A stretch of 64,000 nt of DNA from Betaproteobacteria bacterium Ga0074130 (lineage in GTDB: Bacteria > Pseudomonadota > Gammaproteobacteria > Burkholderiales > Rhodocyclaceae), in assembly GCA_001464495.1 (NCBI GenBank), contig LNDZ01000021.1:94341-158340 (forward strand), given 5' to 3'. Shown in pieces: positions 51,723 through 63,887 of the stretch. The notes below the pieces were generated by a model. It did not search any database, was not told the origin of the DNA, and worked only from the letters and a program-made list of their open reading frames with translations. How positions within the stretch are numbered: the stretch's first letter is position 1; every line of letters starts with the position of its first letter. A program made the position numbers and the translations under genes.

Positions 51723-52121
51723 TTTTGCCTCGATGTGGTCGAGGCCGCAATTGACTGGCAAGGCTTGGCGAGGCGGCCGGAAAGGAAGGCCAAGCGGTGC
51801 CGCTTGCCTCAGAGAGGCAAGCACGAGTCGCCAGGGGGTGGCGAATTGCGTGAGGAGTTCGGTGCGAAAAACTAGCGCCCGAAATTTGCGAGATGCTGTC
51901 TGAGTTTTAGGTCAACACAGCTGCTGACTCCTCGCCAAGAATAGCCCGATTCGTTTGAGTCCGCAATTCCGAATGGGAAAAAACGGGACAAAAAATATCG
52001 GGAATCTGCGGGAAAATCTGGGACAAAAAGGGACAAAAACCGTCCCAAAATTTCCCAAACTGGTAGGTATTCGGTGTATTCTCAAAAAACGGAATCGCCC
52101 GAAAACCATTGTGAATACTAC
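51723..52121. promoter_or_regulatory. Right-end non-coding region with phased GGGA repeats
   Basis: No supported gene. GGGA units start at 51975, 51985, 52000, 52010, 52020 and 52030, mostly one helical turn apart. They include GGGAAAATCTGGGAC (52010-52024) and GGGACAAAAA twice; the inverse GTCCCAAAATTTCCC is at 52042-52056. This fits clustered integrase or excisionase binding near attR. The left part holds the promoter of the PrtN-like operon. Confidence 0.5.
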
Positions 52122-52174
52122 TGGTGCCGAGACCGGGACTCGAACCCGGACACCTTGCGGCGGCGGATTTTGAA
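52122..52174. repeat. Right attachment site, within tRNA-Leu
   Basis: Exact 53-bp match to 38161-38213. It covers the tRNA 3' end to the anticodon loop, so the integrated element restores the gene. Confidence 0.9.
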
Positions 52175-52206
52175 TCCGCTGCGTCTACCGATTCCGCCAT
52201 CTCGGC
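52122..52206 (-). tRNA. tRNA-Leu (anticodon CAA)
   Basis: An 85-nt tRNA on the minus strand. The acceptor GCCGAGA pairs with TCTCGGC, followed by A and an encoded CCA. The anticodon stem GCGGA/TCCGC holds the loop TTCAAAA (anticodon CAA, reads UUG). A long variable arm fits a class II tRNA, and the T-loop is GTTCGAGTC-like. It is the integration target of the element. Confidence 0.96.
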
Positions 52207-52313
52207 TACGAGATACAAGGTCGCGTAAAATAGCGCTCCCTTGTGGAGGGAGCGCGCATTATCCGTGAATCGCGCGCGCGACACAACCTCTGCGACACAG
52301 AAAAACACTGCCC

Positions 52314-54529
<2,216 letters not shown>

Positions 54530-54585
54530 GCCTTGTGATTAAGCCTTTTGCTTAAGTTAGATCGTCTGGTTTCGCGGCCCTGGTG

Positions 54586-54611
54586 ACAGCTGCCGCACCA
54601 GCGGCAGCTGT
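54586..54611 (+). terminator. Possible terminator after tgt
   Basis: 11-bp arms ACAGCTGCCGC and GCGGCAGCTGT with a 4-nt ACCA loop, then TATACTT. No real T-run follows, so it may be an attenuator between tgt and yajC. Confidence 0.5.
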
Positions 54612-54656
54612 TATACTTGTGCGCTGTCCTTTTCTTAATAATTTCAGGAGCTTCAC

Positions 54657-54983
54657 GTGCTGATTTCGAATGCATACGCCCAGGCTGCGGGCGCCACCGA
54701 TCCGACCACCGGCTTCATGGCCTTCTTGCCTTTCCTCCTGGTTACCGCCGCACTCTGGTTTGTCATGGTGCGTCCGCAGATGAAGAAGGCCAAGGAACAC
54801 CGCAAGCTGCTATCTGATCTACAAAAGGGTGACGAAGTTGTGACTGGCGCCGGGTTCACCGGCCGCATCAGCAAGATCGGCGATAACTTCACCACGCTGG
54901 AAATCGCCACCGGCGTTGAAATCCAGATCCAGAAACATGCTGTCTCTGCCGTACTGCCCAAGGGCACGCTTAAGCACCTGTAA
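54657..54983 (+). CDS. yajC: Sec translocase accessory subunit YajC
   Basis: A 108-residue single-pass protein that joins SecDF. FLPFLLVTAALWFVMVRPQMKKAKEHRKLL and GDEVVTGAGFTGRISKIGDNF are the usual marks (quoted here in parts: FVMVRPQMKKAKEH, GDEVVTGAGF). The start is GTG at 54657 with AGGAG 7 nt upstream. It precedes secD. Confidence 0.94.
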   Translation: MLISNAYAQAAGATDPTTGFMAFLPFLLVTAALWFVMVRPQMKKAKEHRKLLSDLQKGDEVVTGAGFTGRISKIGDNFTTLEIATGVEIQIQKHAVSAVLPKGTLKHL

Positions 54984-55073
54984 AGCGTCAAAGCACGGGG
55001 CAGGCACAGCGCAACGCGCGGCTTGTCCCGGTTCTACCTCGCATTCCTGCCCCTCCGTTTCTGCCCTGATCCC

Positions 55074-56945
55074 ATGAATCGTTACCCGCTCTGGAAAAAT
55101 ATCCTGGTCGCCATCACGCTGGTGCTGGGGCTGCTGTACACCCTGCCCAACTTCTTTGGCGAGTCGCCAGCCGTGCAGGTGTCCAGCGTCAAGACCGCCA
55201 TCAAGGTCGATGCCAAGCTGCTCAGCCGTGTCGAGGATGTGCTTAAAAACGAGGGCATTCAGAATCAGGGACTGTTTGCTGATCACAACAGCATCCGCGT
55301 ACGCTTTGACAGCACCGACACCCAACTCAAGGCCAAGGACGCCATCGAAAAGGCGCTTAACCCAGTCGCCAGCGATGCCACCTACAGCGTGGCGCTCAAT
55401 CTGCTTTCCAGCTCGCCCTCTTGGCTGACCTCCATCCATGCCATGCCCATGTATCTGGGCCTCGATCTGCGCGGTGGTGTGCATTTCCTGCTGCAAGTCG
55501 ACATGAAGGGCGCTGTGACCAAGCGTTTGGATTCAGTCGGTGCTGACATCCGCACCCTGCTGCGTGACAAAAACCTTCGTCATGGCGGTATTGCCCGTGA
55601 AGGCAACACCCTGATCATTCGCTTCCGCGATGCAGACACCCGCACCAAGGTGCGAAACGTGCTGACCGATAACCAACCCGATCTCGCCGTGGTGGAACAA
55701 CAAGAGGGTGGTGACTTTAAGCTCGTGGCGACCATGAAGCCGGAAGCGCAGCAGCGCTTACAAAGCGACTCAATCAAGCAGAACATCAGCACGCTGCATA
55801 ACCGGATCAACGAGCTTGGCGTGGCCGAGCCGATCATCCAGCAACAGGGCGCAGACCGTATCGTCGTGCAACTGCCGGGGGTGCAAGACACCGCCAAGGC
55901 CAAGGACATTCTGGGCCGCACCGCCACCCTAGAAATCCGCATGGTGGATGACGAGAATAGCCAGAACCCCACCGTCATGGAGCAGGCAGCGCGCGGCCTG
56001 CCGCCCCCAGGCACTGAGTACTACACAGAACGCGGCGGTTACGGCCTGCTGGTTAAGAAGCAAGTGGTACTCACCGGCGAGCGTCTGACCGATGCCCAGC
56101 CCGGCTTTGACGGCCAGAACCACGAACCCGCCGTACATCTGACGCTGGACTCCGCTGGCGCCCGTATCTTCAAGGACATCACCCGCGACAACGTGGGCAA
56201 GCGCATGGCCATTCTGCTGATCGAGAAGGGCAAGGGCGAGGTGGTCACGGCCCCACGCATCAACTCGGAAATTGGCGGTGGCCGCGTACAGATTTCCGGT
56301 CGCATGACCACCGAAGAAGCCACGGATGTGGCCCTGCTGCTGCGCGCTGGCTCACTGGCCGCACCGATGGAAATTATCGAAGAGCGCACGGTTGGCCCAA
56401 CCCTGGGTGCCGAGAACATCAGCAAGGGCTTCCACTCGACACTGTGGGGCTTTATTGCCATCGCGGTGTTCATGATGTCCTACTACCTGCTGTTCGGTCT
56501 GGTGTCGGTGATTGCGCTGTCGGCCAACCTACTGTTCCTGGTCGCACTGTTGTCCTTGCTGCAAGCCACACTCACCCTGCCGGGGATTGCGGCAATTGCA
56601 CTGACCCTCGGTATGGCCATTGATGCCAACGTGCTGATCAACGAACGTGTGCGTGAGGAGCTACGTGCCGGTAACTCACCGCAAGCCGCTATCACCGCAG
56701 GGTACGGACATGCCTGGGCAACCATTCTCGACTCCAACGTAACCACCATGATTGCTGGGGTCGCGCTGCTGATCTTTGGTTCAGGGCCAGTGCGCGGCTT
56801 CGCGGTGGTGCATTGCCTTGGCATCCTGACTTCGATCTTCAGCTCGGTGGTGGTCTCACGCGCTGCCATCAACCTGATCTACGGCCGCCGCAAAAAGTTG
56901 ACCAGCCTGTCGATCGGGCAAATCTGGCAATCGGGCACGAAATAA
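55074..56945 (+). CDS. secD: Protein translocase subunit SecD
   Basis: A 623-residue RND-type membrane protein that uses the proton gradient to aid late export. The first helix is NILVAITLVLGLLYTLPNFF, then YLGLDLRGGVHFLLQVD, the P1 domain, and a C-terminal 5-helix bundle (FIAIAVFMMSYYLLFG, LTLGMAIDANVLINERVREEL, SNVTTMIAGVALLIFG). The ATG at 55074 gives the typical MNRYPLWKN start. Confidence 0.96.
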   Translation: MNRYPLWKNILVAITLVLGLLYTLPNFFGESPAVQVSSVKTAIKVDAKLLSRVEDVLKNEGIQNQGLFADHNSIRVRFDSTDTQLKAKDAIEKALNPVASDATYSVALNLLSSSPSWLTSIHAMPMYLGLDLRGGVHFLLQVDMKGAVTKRLDSVGADIRTLLRDKNLRHGGIAREGNTLIIRFRDADTRTKVRNVLTDNQPDLAVVEQQEGGDFKLVATMKPEAQQRLQSDSIKQNISTLHNRINELGVAEPIIQQQGADRIVVQLPGVQDTAKAKDILGRTATLEIRMVDDENSQNPTVMEQAARGLPPPGTEYYTERGGYGLLVKKQVVLTGERLTDAQPGFDGQNHEPAVHLTLDSAGARIFKDITRDNVGKRMAILLIEKGKGEVVTAPRINSEIGGGRVQISGRMTTEEATDVALLLRAGSLAAPMEIIEERTVGPTLGAENISKGFHSTLWGFIAIAVFMMSYYLLFGLVSVIALSANLLFLVALLSLLQATLTLPGIAAIALTLGMAIDANVLINERVREELRAGNSPQAAITAGYGHAWATILDSNVTTMIAGVALLIFGSGPVRGFAVVHCLGILTSIFSSVVVSRAAINLIYGRRKKLTSLSIGQIWQSGTK

Positions 56946-57034
56946 TGAACTTGATGCTCAGCAAGTCGACCGCATCCGTCGTCCACGCCCACAGCGCGGC
57001 ACGTACCTCCGAATACCGTCAGAAGGTGTAAGAC

Positions 57035-57973
57035 ATGGAATTTTTCCGCATCAAAAAAGACATTCCCTTCATGCGCCATGCGCTGGTGTTCAATGTCATT
57101 TCATTCATCACCTTCTTGCTGGCTGTTTTCTTCCTCGCCACTAAAGGCCTGCATTTCAGTGTCGAGTTCACCGGCGGCACCCTGATGGAAGTGACCTACC
57201 CACAAGCACCCAACATCGACAATCTGCGCAAGCAAATTGAGGGTGAGGGCTTCAGCGACCCGCAAGTACAAAACTTCGGGAGCTCGCGCGATGTGCTGAT
57301 TCGCGTGCCACTGGCGAAGGACACCGACTCGAACAAGGTCAGTGAACGCATTCTGAATGCGCTGAAGACGGTCGATACGACTAACCAACCGGAGCTGAAG
57401 CGCGTCGAGTTCGTGGGTCCGCAAGTGGGCAAAGAGCTGGCCTCAGATGGCGCCATGGCCTTGCTGCTGGTGGTACTGGGAATCGTTGCTTACCTAGCTG
57501 TACGCTTTGAATGGCGCTTTGCCGTCTCGGCCATCATCGCCAACCTGCACGACGTGGTGATCATCCTGGGCTTTTTTGCCCTCTTTCAATGGGAATTTTC
57601 GCTGCCGGTTCTGGCGGCGGTGCTCGCTGTCCTCGGTTACTCGGTCAACGAGTCGGTGGTGGTGTTTGACCGCGTCCGCGAAACCTTCAAAAAGAAGCGC
57701 GGCATGACCACGCCGGAAGTCCTCGACCACGCCATCACCAGCACCATCTCCCGCACCATCATCACCCACGGCAGTACACAGTTGATGGTGACGTCGATGC
57801 TGATTTTTGGTGGTACCGCCCTGCACTACTTTGCACTGGCGCTGACCATCGGTATTTGCTTCGGCATCTACTCGTCGGTACTGGTGGCATCACCACTGGT
57901 CATGTGGCTAGGTGTGTCACGCGAACAGTTCATCCCCAAGCCCAAGGTTGAAAAGCAGGAAGCTGTCGTCTGA
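57035..57973 (+). CDS. secF: Protein translocase subunit SecF
   Basis: The partner of SecD; 312 residues, six membrane helices. It has FSVEFTGGTLMEVTYPQ, VGPQVGKELASDGAMALLLVVLGI, LAVLGYSVNESVVVFDRVRE and TRTIITH-like SRTIITHGSTQLMV. It lies 89 bp after secD; a terminator follows. Confidence 0.96.
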   Translation: MEFFRIKKDIPFMRHALVFNVISFITFLLAVFFLATKGLHFSVEFTGGTLMEVTYPQAPNIDNLRKQIEGEGFSDPQVQNFGSSRDVLIRVPLAKDTDSNKVSERILNALKTVDTTNQPELKRVEFVGPQVGKELASDGAMALLLVVLGIVAYLAVRFEWRFAVSAIIANLHDVVIILGFFALFQWEFSLPVLAAVLAVLGYSVNESVVVFDRVRETFKKKRGMTTPEVLDHAITSTISRTIITHGSTQLMVTSMLIFGGTALHYFALALTIGICFGIYSSVLVASPLVMWLGVSREQFIPKPKVEKQEAVV

Positions 57974-57991
57974 TCCCAGCCTCTCCGCAAC

Positions 57992-58030
57992 AAAAAAGCC
58001 CGCTCAGTCAGCAGACTCGGCGGGCTTTTA
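57992..58030. terminator. Terminator between secF and the DUF2322 gene
   Basis: AAAAGCCCGC pairs with GCGGGCTTTT across a 16-nt loop; the A-run and T-run suit both directions between convergent genes. Confidence 0.8.
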
Positions 58031-58059
58031 AAATGGCGTAAACCAGAAGAAGCAGAAAC

Positions 58060-58407
58060 TCAGGGCTTCAAGCCATCAATTCCCGGATCGGTTGCGTAGG
58101 TGTGCTTCACGCGCAGCGCCTGACCCGACTTGAAAATATCAAACAGGCGATCAATGTTCGGATGCTTGCCGGGATGGGCACGCGCATCCTCGGTGTGCTC
58201 GGCATAGATTTCCAAGCCCTTAGCAGCCGCTTCGGCGGTGATCATGCCCCAGGTTTGAGCCAGGTGATTGTAGACAGCCAGCGAACCGGCCTGACCGGGC
58301 TTATTTTCGATCAGGGCGACTTGGTTGCCCTCGGCATCACTGAGAGCGATCGATTCAATGTGCGAAACCTTGGGCAGGCTCTTCAGATGGGTAGCAAATG
58401 CAGACAT
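58060..58407 (-). CDS. DUF2322 family protein
   Basis: A 115-residue soluble protein, MSAFATHLKSLPKVSHIESIAL..., with ALIENKPGQAGSLAVYNHLA, GLEIYAEHTEDARAHPGKHPNIDRLF and a C-terminal KHTYAT. The pattern fits DUF2322, known mainly from Neisseriales and related groups. It is 18 bp downstream of purB and probably in the same transcript. Function unknown. Confidence 0.65.
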   Translation of the reverse strand: MSAFATHLKSLPKVSHIESIALSDAEGNQVALIENKPGQAGSLAVYNHLAQTWGMITAEAAAKGLEIYAEHTEDARAHPGKHPNIDRLFDIFKSGQALRVKHTYATDPGIDGLKP

Positions 58408-58425
58408 GCGGGAATCCTGTATTGG

Positions 58426-59871
<1,446 letters not shown>

Positions 59872-59934
59872 TCAGAATGGAGGCGGGTGGTATAATTTCC
59901 TTCGCTTAAGAAGAAGTCCTCAGACAAAAAACAC

Positions 59935-60543
59935 ATGAAGCTGATCGGCACTTACCCCAGCCCCTTTGTTCGCAAGGTTCGCATCGTTCTCGCTGAAAAG
60001 AAGATCGACTGTGAGTTCCTGATCGACTCGCCGTGGGTGGCAGGCAATGGCATTGCCCAGTACAACCCGTTGGGCAAAATTCCCGTCTTGGTCCTCGATG
60101 ACGACAGCGCGATCTACGACTCGCGTGTGATCGTCGAACATCTCGACAACGGCACGCCGAACAACAAGATGATCCCGCCCTCTGGTCGTGAGCGTATGCT
60201 AGTGAAGCGCTGGGAAGCCCTCGGCGATGGGCTTTGCGAAGCCGCTATTGCGCTGCATCTGGAACGCAAACGCAAGGATGGCGAACGCAGCGAAGGCTGG
60301 ATCAAGCGTCAGCGCAACCGTATCGAAAACACTCTCAGCGTTGCCAACGCCGAAATTGGCGAGCAGCCTTGGTGTAACGGCAGTGGCTTCTCGCTGGCGG
60401 ACATCGCCCTCGGCACCGCCCTCGGTTACTGTGACCTGCGTCTGCCTGATTTTGACTGGCGCACTGACTACCCTAATCTGGCACGGCTATTTGAAAAACT
60501 GTCACAACGACAATCTTTCATTGATACCGTCCCGCACGACTAA
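59935..60543 (+). CDS. Glutathione S-transferase family protein
   Basis: A 202-residue GST. The thioredoxin-fold N-terminus has YPSPFVRKVRIVLAEKKIDCE, NPLGKIPVLVLDDDSAIYDS (cis-Pro and Ser of the glutathione site). The helical C-terminal domain has FSLADIALGTALGYCDLRLP. It resembles YibF-type GSTs. Substrate unknown. A strong terminator follows. Confidence 0.87.
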   Translation: MKLIGTYPSPFVRKVRIVLAEKKIDCEFLIDSPWVAGNGIAQYNPLGKIPVLVLDDDSAIYDSRVIVEHLDNGTPNNKMIPPSGRERMLVKRWEALGDGLCEAAIALHLERKRKDGERSEGWIKRQRNRIENTLSVANAEIGEQPWCNGSGFSLADIALGTALGYCDLRLPDFDWRTDYPNLARLFEKLSQRQSFIDTVPHD

Positions 60544-60580
60544 AACAACAAGGCCCGCAGATGCGGGCCTTGTTGTTTTA
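60541..60580. terminator. Bidirectional terminator, GST / mnmA
   Basis: 18-bp perfect arms, TAAAACAACAAGGCCCGC and its complement, with a 4-nt AGAT loop. The GST stop TAA lies inside the left arm. Confidence 0.88.
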
Positions 60581-60628
60581 TCGGTGAGGGCGACGCGCTT
60601 AGTTAAGCACTCACCAACCAAGCAGGGG

Positions 60629-61750
60629 CTAGACGATAATACCGCCGCCCAGACACACTGTGCTTTCATAGACCACAACGCTCTGCCCCGGCGTAATTGC
60701 CCATTGCGGCACTGCGAAAGAAACCTCGCATTCATCGGCCGTCACGCGCGTGACTTCGCACGGTGCATCCGGCTGACGGTAGCGGGTTTTGGCGTTGTAC
60801 ACCCAATGGGTATGAGGAAGGTCGGCAGCCTCAGTCCCGGCCACCCATGACAAATCCTGCGCCTTGAGGCTGGGCTTGAGCAGCGCCGGATGATCATGGC
60901 CCTGCACGACATAGAGCACGTTCTTACTCATATCCTTCTGGGCTACATACCAAGGCAACTCTGGTGCACCTTTGACGCCACCAATGCCCAAGCCATCGCG
61001 CTGACCAATCGTGTGATACATCAGCCCCTGATGCTGTCCCATCACCTTGTCGGTATCGAGATTGCGAATCTCGCCCGGCTGCGTCGGTAGGTAGCGCTGT
61101 AGAAATTCGCGGAAGGGGCGCTCGCCGATAAAGCAGATGCCGGTTGAGTCCTTCTTGGCGAAATTGGGTAACTTGGCGTCCTCAGCAATCTTCCGCAGAT
61201 CGCGCTTGAGCAGATGCCCTACCGGGAACATAGTGTTCTTGAGCTGCGCCTGACTCAGACGATGCAGAAAGTAACTTTGGTCTTTGCTGCCGTCCTCGGC
61301 CTTGAGCAATTGCATCTTTCCCTGAAAATCGCGCACTTGCGCGTAATGCCCCGTTGCGATGCGCTCTGCGCCAAGGCCCATGGCGTGATCGAGAAAAGCT
61401 TTGAACTTGATTTCGGCATTGCACAGCACGTCCGGATTCGGCGTACGGCCAGCCTGATATTCACGCAAGAACTCAGCGAAGACACGGTCCTTATATTCAG
61501 CGCTGAAATTGACGACCTCAAGATCGACACCAATCACGTCGCACACCGACGCCACGTCGATCAAGTCCTGACGCGTTGAGCAGAACTCGCTGTCATCGTC
61601 ATCTTCCCAGTTCTTCATGAACAGGCCGATGACCTTCCAGCCGCGCTGCTTCAGCAATAGCGCGGTGACCGACGAATCCACGCCGCCGGACATGCCAACC
61701 ACGACCGTACGGCCCTGCCCGGCTTCAATCTTATTTATTTCGTTCTGCAT
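60629..61750 (-). CDS. mnmA: tRNA-specific 2-thiouridylase MnmA
   Basis: Adds sulfur to U34 of Lys, Glu and Gln tRNAs. A 373-residue protein with the PP-loop [18 protein letters not shown], catalytic Cys in [38 protein letters not shown] and the second Cys in [12 protein letters not shown]. It is the last gene of a nudJ - unknown - mnmA operon. The nudJ-mnmA link is also seen in E. coli. Confidence 0.96.
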   Translation of the reverse strand: MQNEINKIEAGQGRTVVVGMSGGVDSSVTALLLKQRGWKVIGLFMKNWEDDDDSEFCSTRQDLIDVASVCDVIGVDLEVVNFSAEYKDRVFAEFLREYQAGRTPNPDVLCNAEIKFKAFLDHAMGLGAERIATGHYAQVRDFQGKMQLLKAEDGSKDQSYFLHRLSQAQLKNTMFPVGHLLKRDLRKIAEDAKLPNFAKKDSTGICFIGERPFREFLQRYLPTQPGEIRNLDTDKVMGQHQGLMYHTIGQRDGLGIGGVKGAPELPWYVAQKDMSKNVLYVVQGHDHPALLKPSLKAQDLSWVAGTEAADLPHTHWVYNAKTRYRQPDAPCEVTRVTADECEVSFAVPQWAITPGQSVVVYESTVCLGGGIIV

Positions 61751-61751
61751 C

Positions 61752-62360
61752 TCAGTTGCCGACCTCGGGGCCGCCTCCGTCCTTCCAATGTTCCAGCGGC
61801 AAGATCACCGCGGGTTTGCCGTTATCCACAAACCAGCTATCCACCACGAACCGGTCCGGCATAATTTCTTCCGGCATGTCTTCCGTATAGGCAATTTTCT
61901 CACGCGGCAGCCAGCTCGGCTGCTTTTCCTTGATCGCCGCAGAATAGTGATCAAAGATAAAAAAGCGGTTGCGGTGCTGTACCTCAATCACCCGGTGATA
62001 GCGCAACCAGCCACGGCGCTCCAACACCGTCAGCAAACGGGTTGTGGTGGTCGAGTGGTCGATGCAATCCATCGCGCCGTTGACCGCATCGTCGGCCGTA
62101 TTGCCGCCCTTGTCCACGTAGATTGGGGATTGCATGCCGGCCCACAAGTAAAGGCGCCCGATCACTGGCGCAAGTGCCTGCCGTTCCTGTTCGGGGTTGC
62201 GCGCTGCACTCAACGCTTTACGCGCCCAGGCTAGTTGCGGCTCGGTATAGCGCACCGCTTTCTCGGCGGCACAGCCATAGTTGTAACAAATGCTGATGCG
62301 CTCATCGGCCGCGGCACTTCCAGCCCAGATCAGCAGGCATGCCAGTAACCAGCGGGGCAT
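61752..62360 (-). CDS. Exported protein, possible transglutaminase-like fold
   Basis: A 202-residue protein with a signal peptide ([17 protein letters not shown]). The mature part has [20 protein letters not shown], then [20 protein letters not shown] and [11 protein letters not shown]. The order Cys - His - Asp with WF context resembles bacterial transglutaminase-like Cys proteases, but this is inference. It lies between nudJ (4 bp) and mnmA (1 bp), a conserved-looking tight operon. Confidence 0.6.
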   Translation of the reverse strand: MPRWLLACLLIWAGSAAADERISICYNYGCAAEKAVRYTEPQLAWARKALSAARNPEQERQALAPVIGRLYLWAGMQSPIYVDKGGNTADDAVNGAMDCIDHSTTTTRLLTVLERRGWLRYHRVIEVQHRNRFFIFDHYSAAIKEKQPSWLPREKIAYTEDMPEEIMPDRFVVDSWFVDNGKPAVILPLEHWKDGGGPEVGN

Positions 62361-62364
62361 AGCC

Positions 62365-62826
62365 CTATTTTTCCCCGTAATAGCGGATCAGGTCGAGCGG
62401 ATAGCGCCGACCAGCCAGATAGTCCTGCACGCATTGCCAGACCAAGGGGCTACGGTGGCGATCCTGCCCCGCCTCGATCTCGGCCGGGGTCTGCCACACG
62501 GCGCGGATGATGCCGGTATCCAGCTGCCGATCCGCCTCAAAAGCGCCCAAGTCGCCGCTGAAGGCGAAGCGTAGATAGGTCAGCTCGGGTTTGCTCGGTG
62601 GCCCCCATTGGTAGATGCCCACCAGCTCGGTCGGCGTGAAATGACAGGCTGTCTCTTCAAGCGCCTCGCGGGCACAGGCAGCCGGGAGCGACTCTCCGTC
62701 ATCCAGATGGCCGGCCGGCTGGTTGTAGCGAATGCCGTCATCGGTTTCCTCCTCGACCAGGAGGAACTTGCCGTCGCGCTCGATAATCGCCGCAACGGTT
62801 GCATTGGGTTTCCAGATTCTTTCCAT
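62365..62826 (-). CDS. nudJ: NUDIX phosphatase, NudJ-like
   Basis: A 153-residue NUDIX hydrolase, the same length as E. coli NudJ. The NUDIX box spans GHLDDGESLPAACAREALEE (G-x5-E-x7-RE-x2-EE). NQPAGHL and WKPNATVAAIIERDGKFLLVEE are NudJ-like, as is the end RRYPLDLI. E. coli NudJ acts on the thiamin precursor HMP-PP and nucleotides. Divergent from ilvE. Confidence 0.85.
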   Translation of the reverse strand: MERIWKPNATVAAIIERDGKFLLVEEETDDGIRYNQPAGHLDDGESLPAACAREALEETACHFTPTELVGIYQWGPPSKPELTYLRFAFSGDLGAFEADRQLDTGIIRAVWQTPAEIEAGQDRHRSPLVWQCVQDYLAGRRYPLDLIRYYGEK

Positions 62827-62922
62827 GCCAGTATTTTACTTTGACTGGACGACAGCGCTCCGAGTCGGGCTGCAAATCGGCTAAAATCACTGCTTTACGC
62901 TCATTTAGCTGGAGATTGATTC

Positions 62923-63843
62923 ATGTCCATGTCCGACCGCGACGGTTCCATCTGGTACGACGGCAAGCTCGTGCCCTGGCGGGAGGCCAACACCCATGTG
63001 CTGACGCATTCCCTGCACTACGGTTTGTCCCTGTTTGAAGGCCTGCGCGCCTATAAGACCGTGAACGGCACGGCCATTTTCCGTCTCAAGGAACATACGG
63101 ATCGCCTGTTTAACTCGGCACACATTTTCCGCATGGAAATGCCATTCGACAAGGCCACCATCATCGAGGCGCACAAGGAAGTGGTGCGTGTGAACAATCT
63201 CGAATCCGGCTATATCCGCCCGATCGCCTTCTACGGCTCGGAAAAAATGGGTATCAGCCCGCATGGTGCGCAGACGCACGTCGCCATCGCCGCATGGCCT
63301 TGGGGCGCCTATCTGGGCGAAGAAGGCATGGAGCGTGGCATTCGTATCAAGACCTCCAGCTTCACCCGCCATCACGTCAATGTGACGATGTGCCGCGCCA
63401 AGTACGCTGCCTCGTACGCCAACTCTATCCTCGCCCACATGGAAGCCGTGGATGACGGTTACGACGAAGCACTGCTGCTGGACGTCGATGGTTTCGTCGC
63501 CGAAGGCGCTGGCGAAAATCTGTTCATCATCAAGGATGGCCAGATTTACGAACCAGAAATCGCATCAGCACTGATCGGCATCACCCGTTCGACCATTCAC
63601 TCGCTGGCCAAGGATCTCGGCTACACCATCGTCTCCAAGCGCCTGACGCGTGATGATGTGTACACCGCTGACGAAGCCTTCTTCACCGGCACCGCGGCTG
63701 AAGTGACGCCGATCCGCGAGCTTGATCGACGCCAGATCGGTGAAGGTCGTCGTGGCCCCATCACCACCAAGCTGCAAGCCCGCTTCTTTGATGTGGTGAA
63801 TGGCAAGGTGCCTGAATACGCACACTGGCTGACCCCGGTTTAA
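62923..63843 (+). CDS. ilvE: Branched-chain amino acid aminotransferase IlvE
   Basis: PLP enzyme making Val, Leu and Ile. A 306-residue class IV aminotransferase: HSLHYGLSLFEGLRAYKT, GYIRPIAFYGSEKMG, KYAASYANSILAHMEA (with the PLP Lys), DEALLLDVDGFVAEGAGENLFI and EAFFTGTAAEVTPIRELD. All class motifs are present. It lies 44 bp before a zinc-finger gene, a known betaproteobacterial pairing. Confidence 0.95.
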   Translation: MSMSDRDGSIWYDGKLVPWREANTHVLTHSLHYGLSLFEGLRAYKTVNGTAIFRLKEHTDRLFNSAHIFRMEMPFDKATIIEAHKEVVRVNNLESGYIRPIAFYGSEKMGISPHGAQTHVAIAAWPWGAYLGEEGMERGIRIKTSSFTRHHVNVTMCRAKYAASYANSILAHMEAVDDGYDEALLLDVDGFVAEGAGENLFIIKDGQIYEPEIASALIGITRSTIHSLAKDLGYTIVSKRLTRDDVYTADEAFFTGTAAEVTPIRELDRRQIGEGRRGPITTKLQARFFDVVNGKVPEYAHWLTPV

Positions 63844-63887
63844 TTGCACTACCCATTGCCTTACATTGCCTTATCTAAGGAATCAGA

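Larger units (their letters stand above)
38161..52174. mobile_element. Integrative mobilisable element in tRNA-Leu(CAA)
   Basis: A 53-bp sequence is repeated exactly at 38161-38213 and 52122-52174, the latter being the 3' part of an intact tRNA-Leu. One repeat plus the intervening DNA is 13,961 bp. Inside are a tyrosine integrase, a toxin-antitoxin locus, a MobF relaxase, a coupling protein, TrbJ and TrbL, and small regulators. Missing are VirB1-4 and VirB7-11 homologues, so it should need a helper for transfer. Before insertion the order would have been ycaO - tRNA-Leu - queA. Confidence 0.88.

Noticed and set aside
51405..51875. Rightward 156-codon frame at the right end of the island
   Set aside because: Antisense to the PrtN-like and winged-helix genes; its protein shows no domain and no ribosome site is seen.
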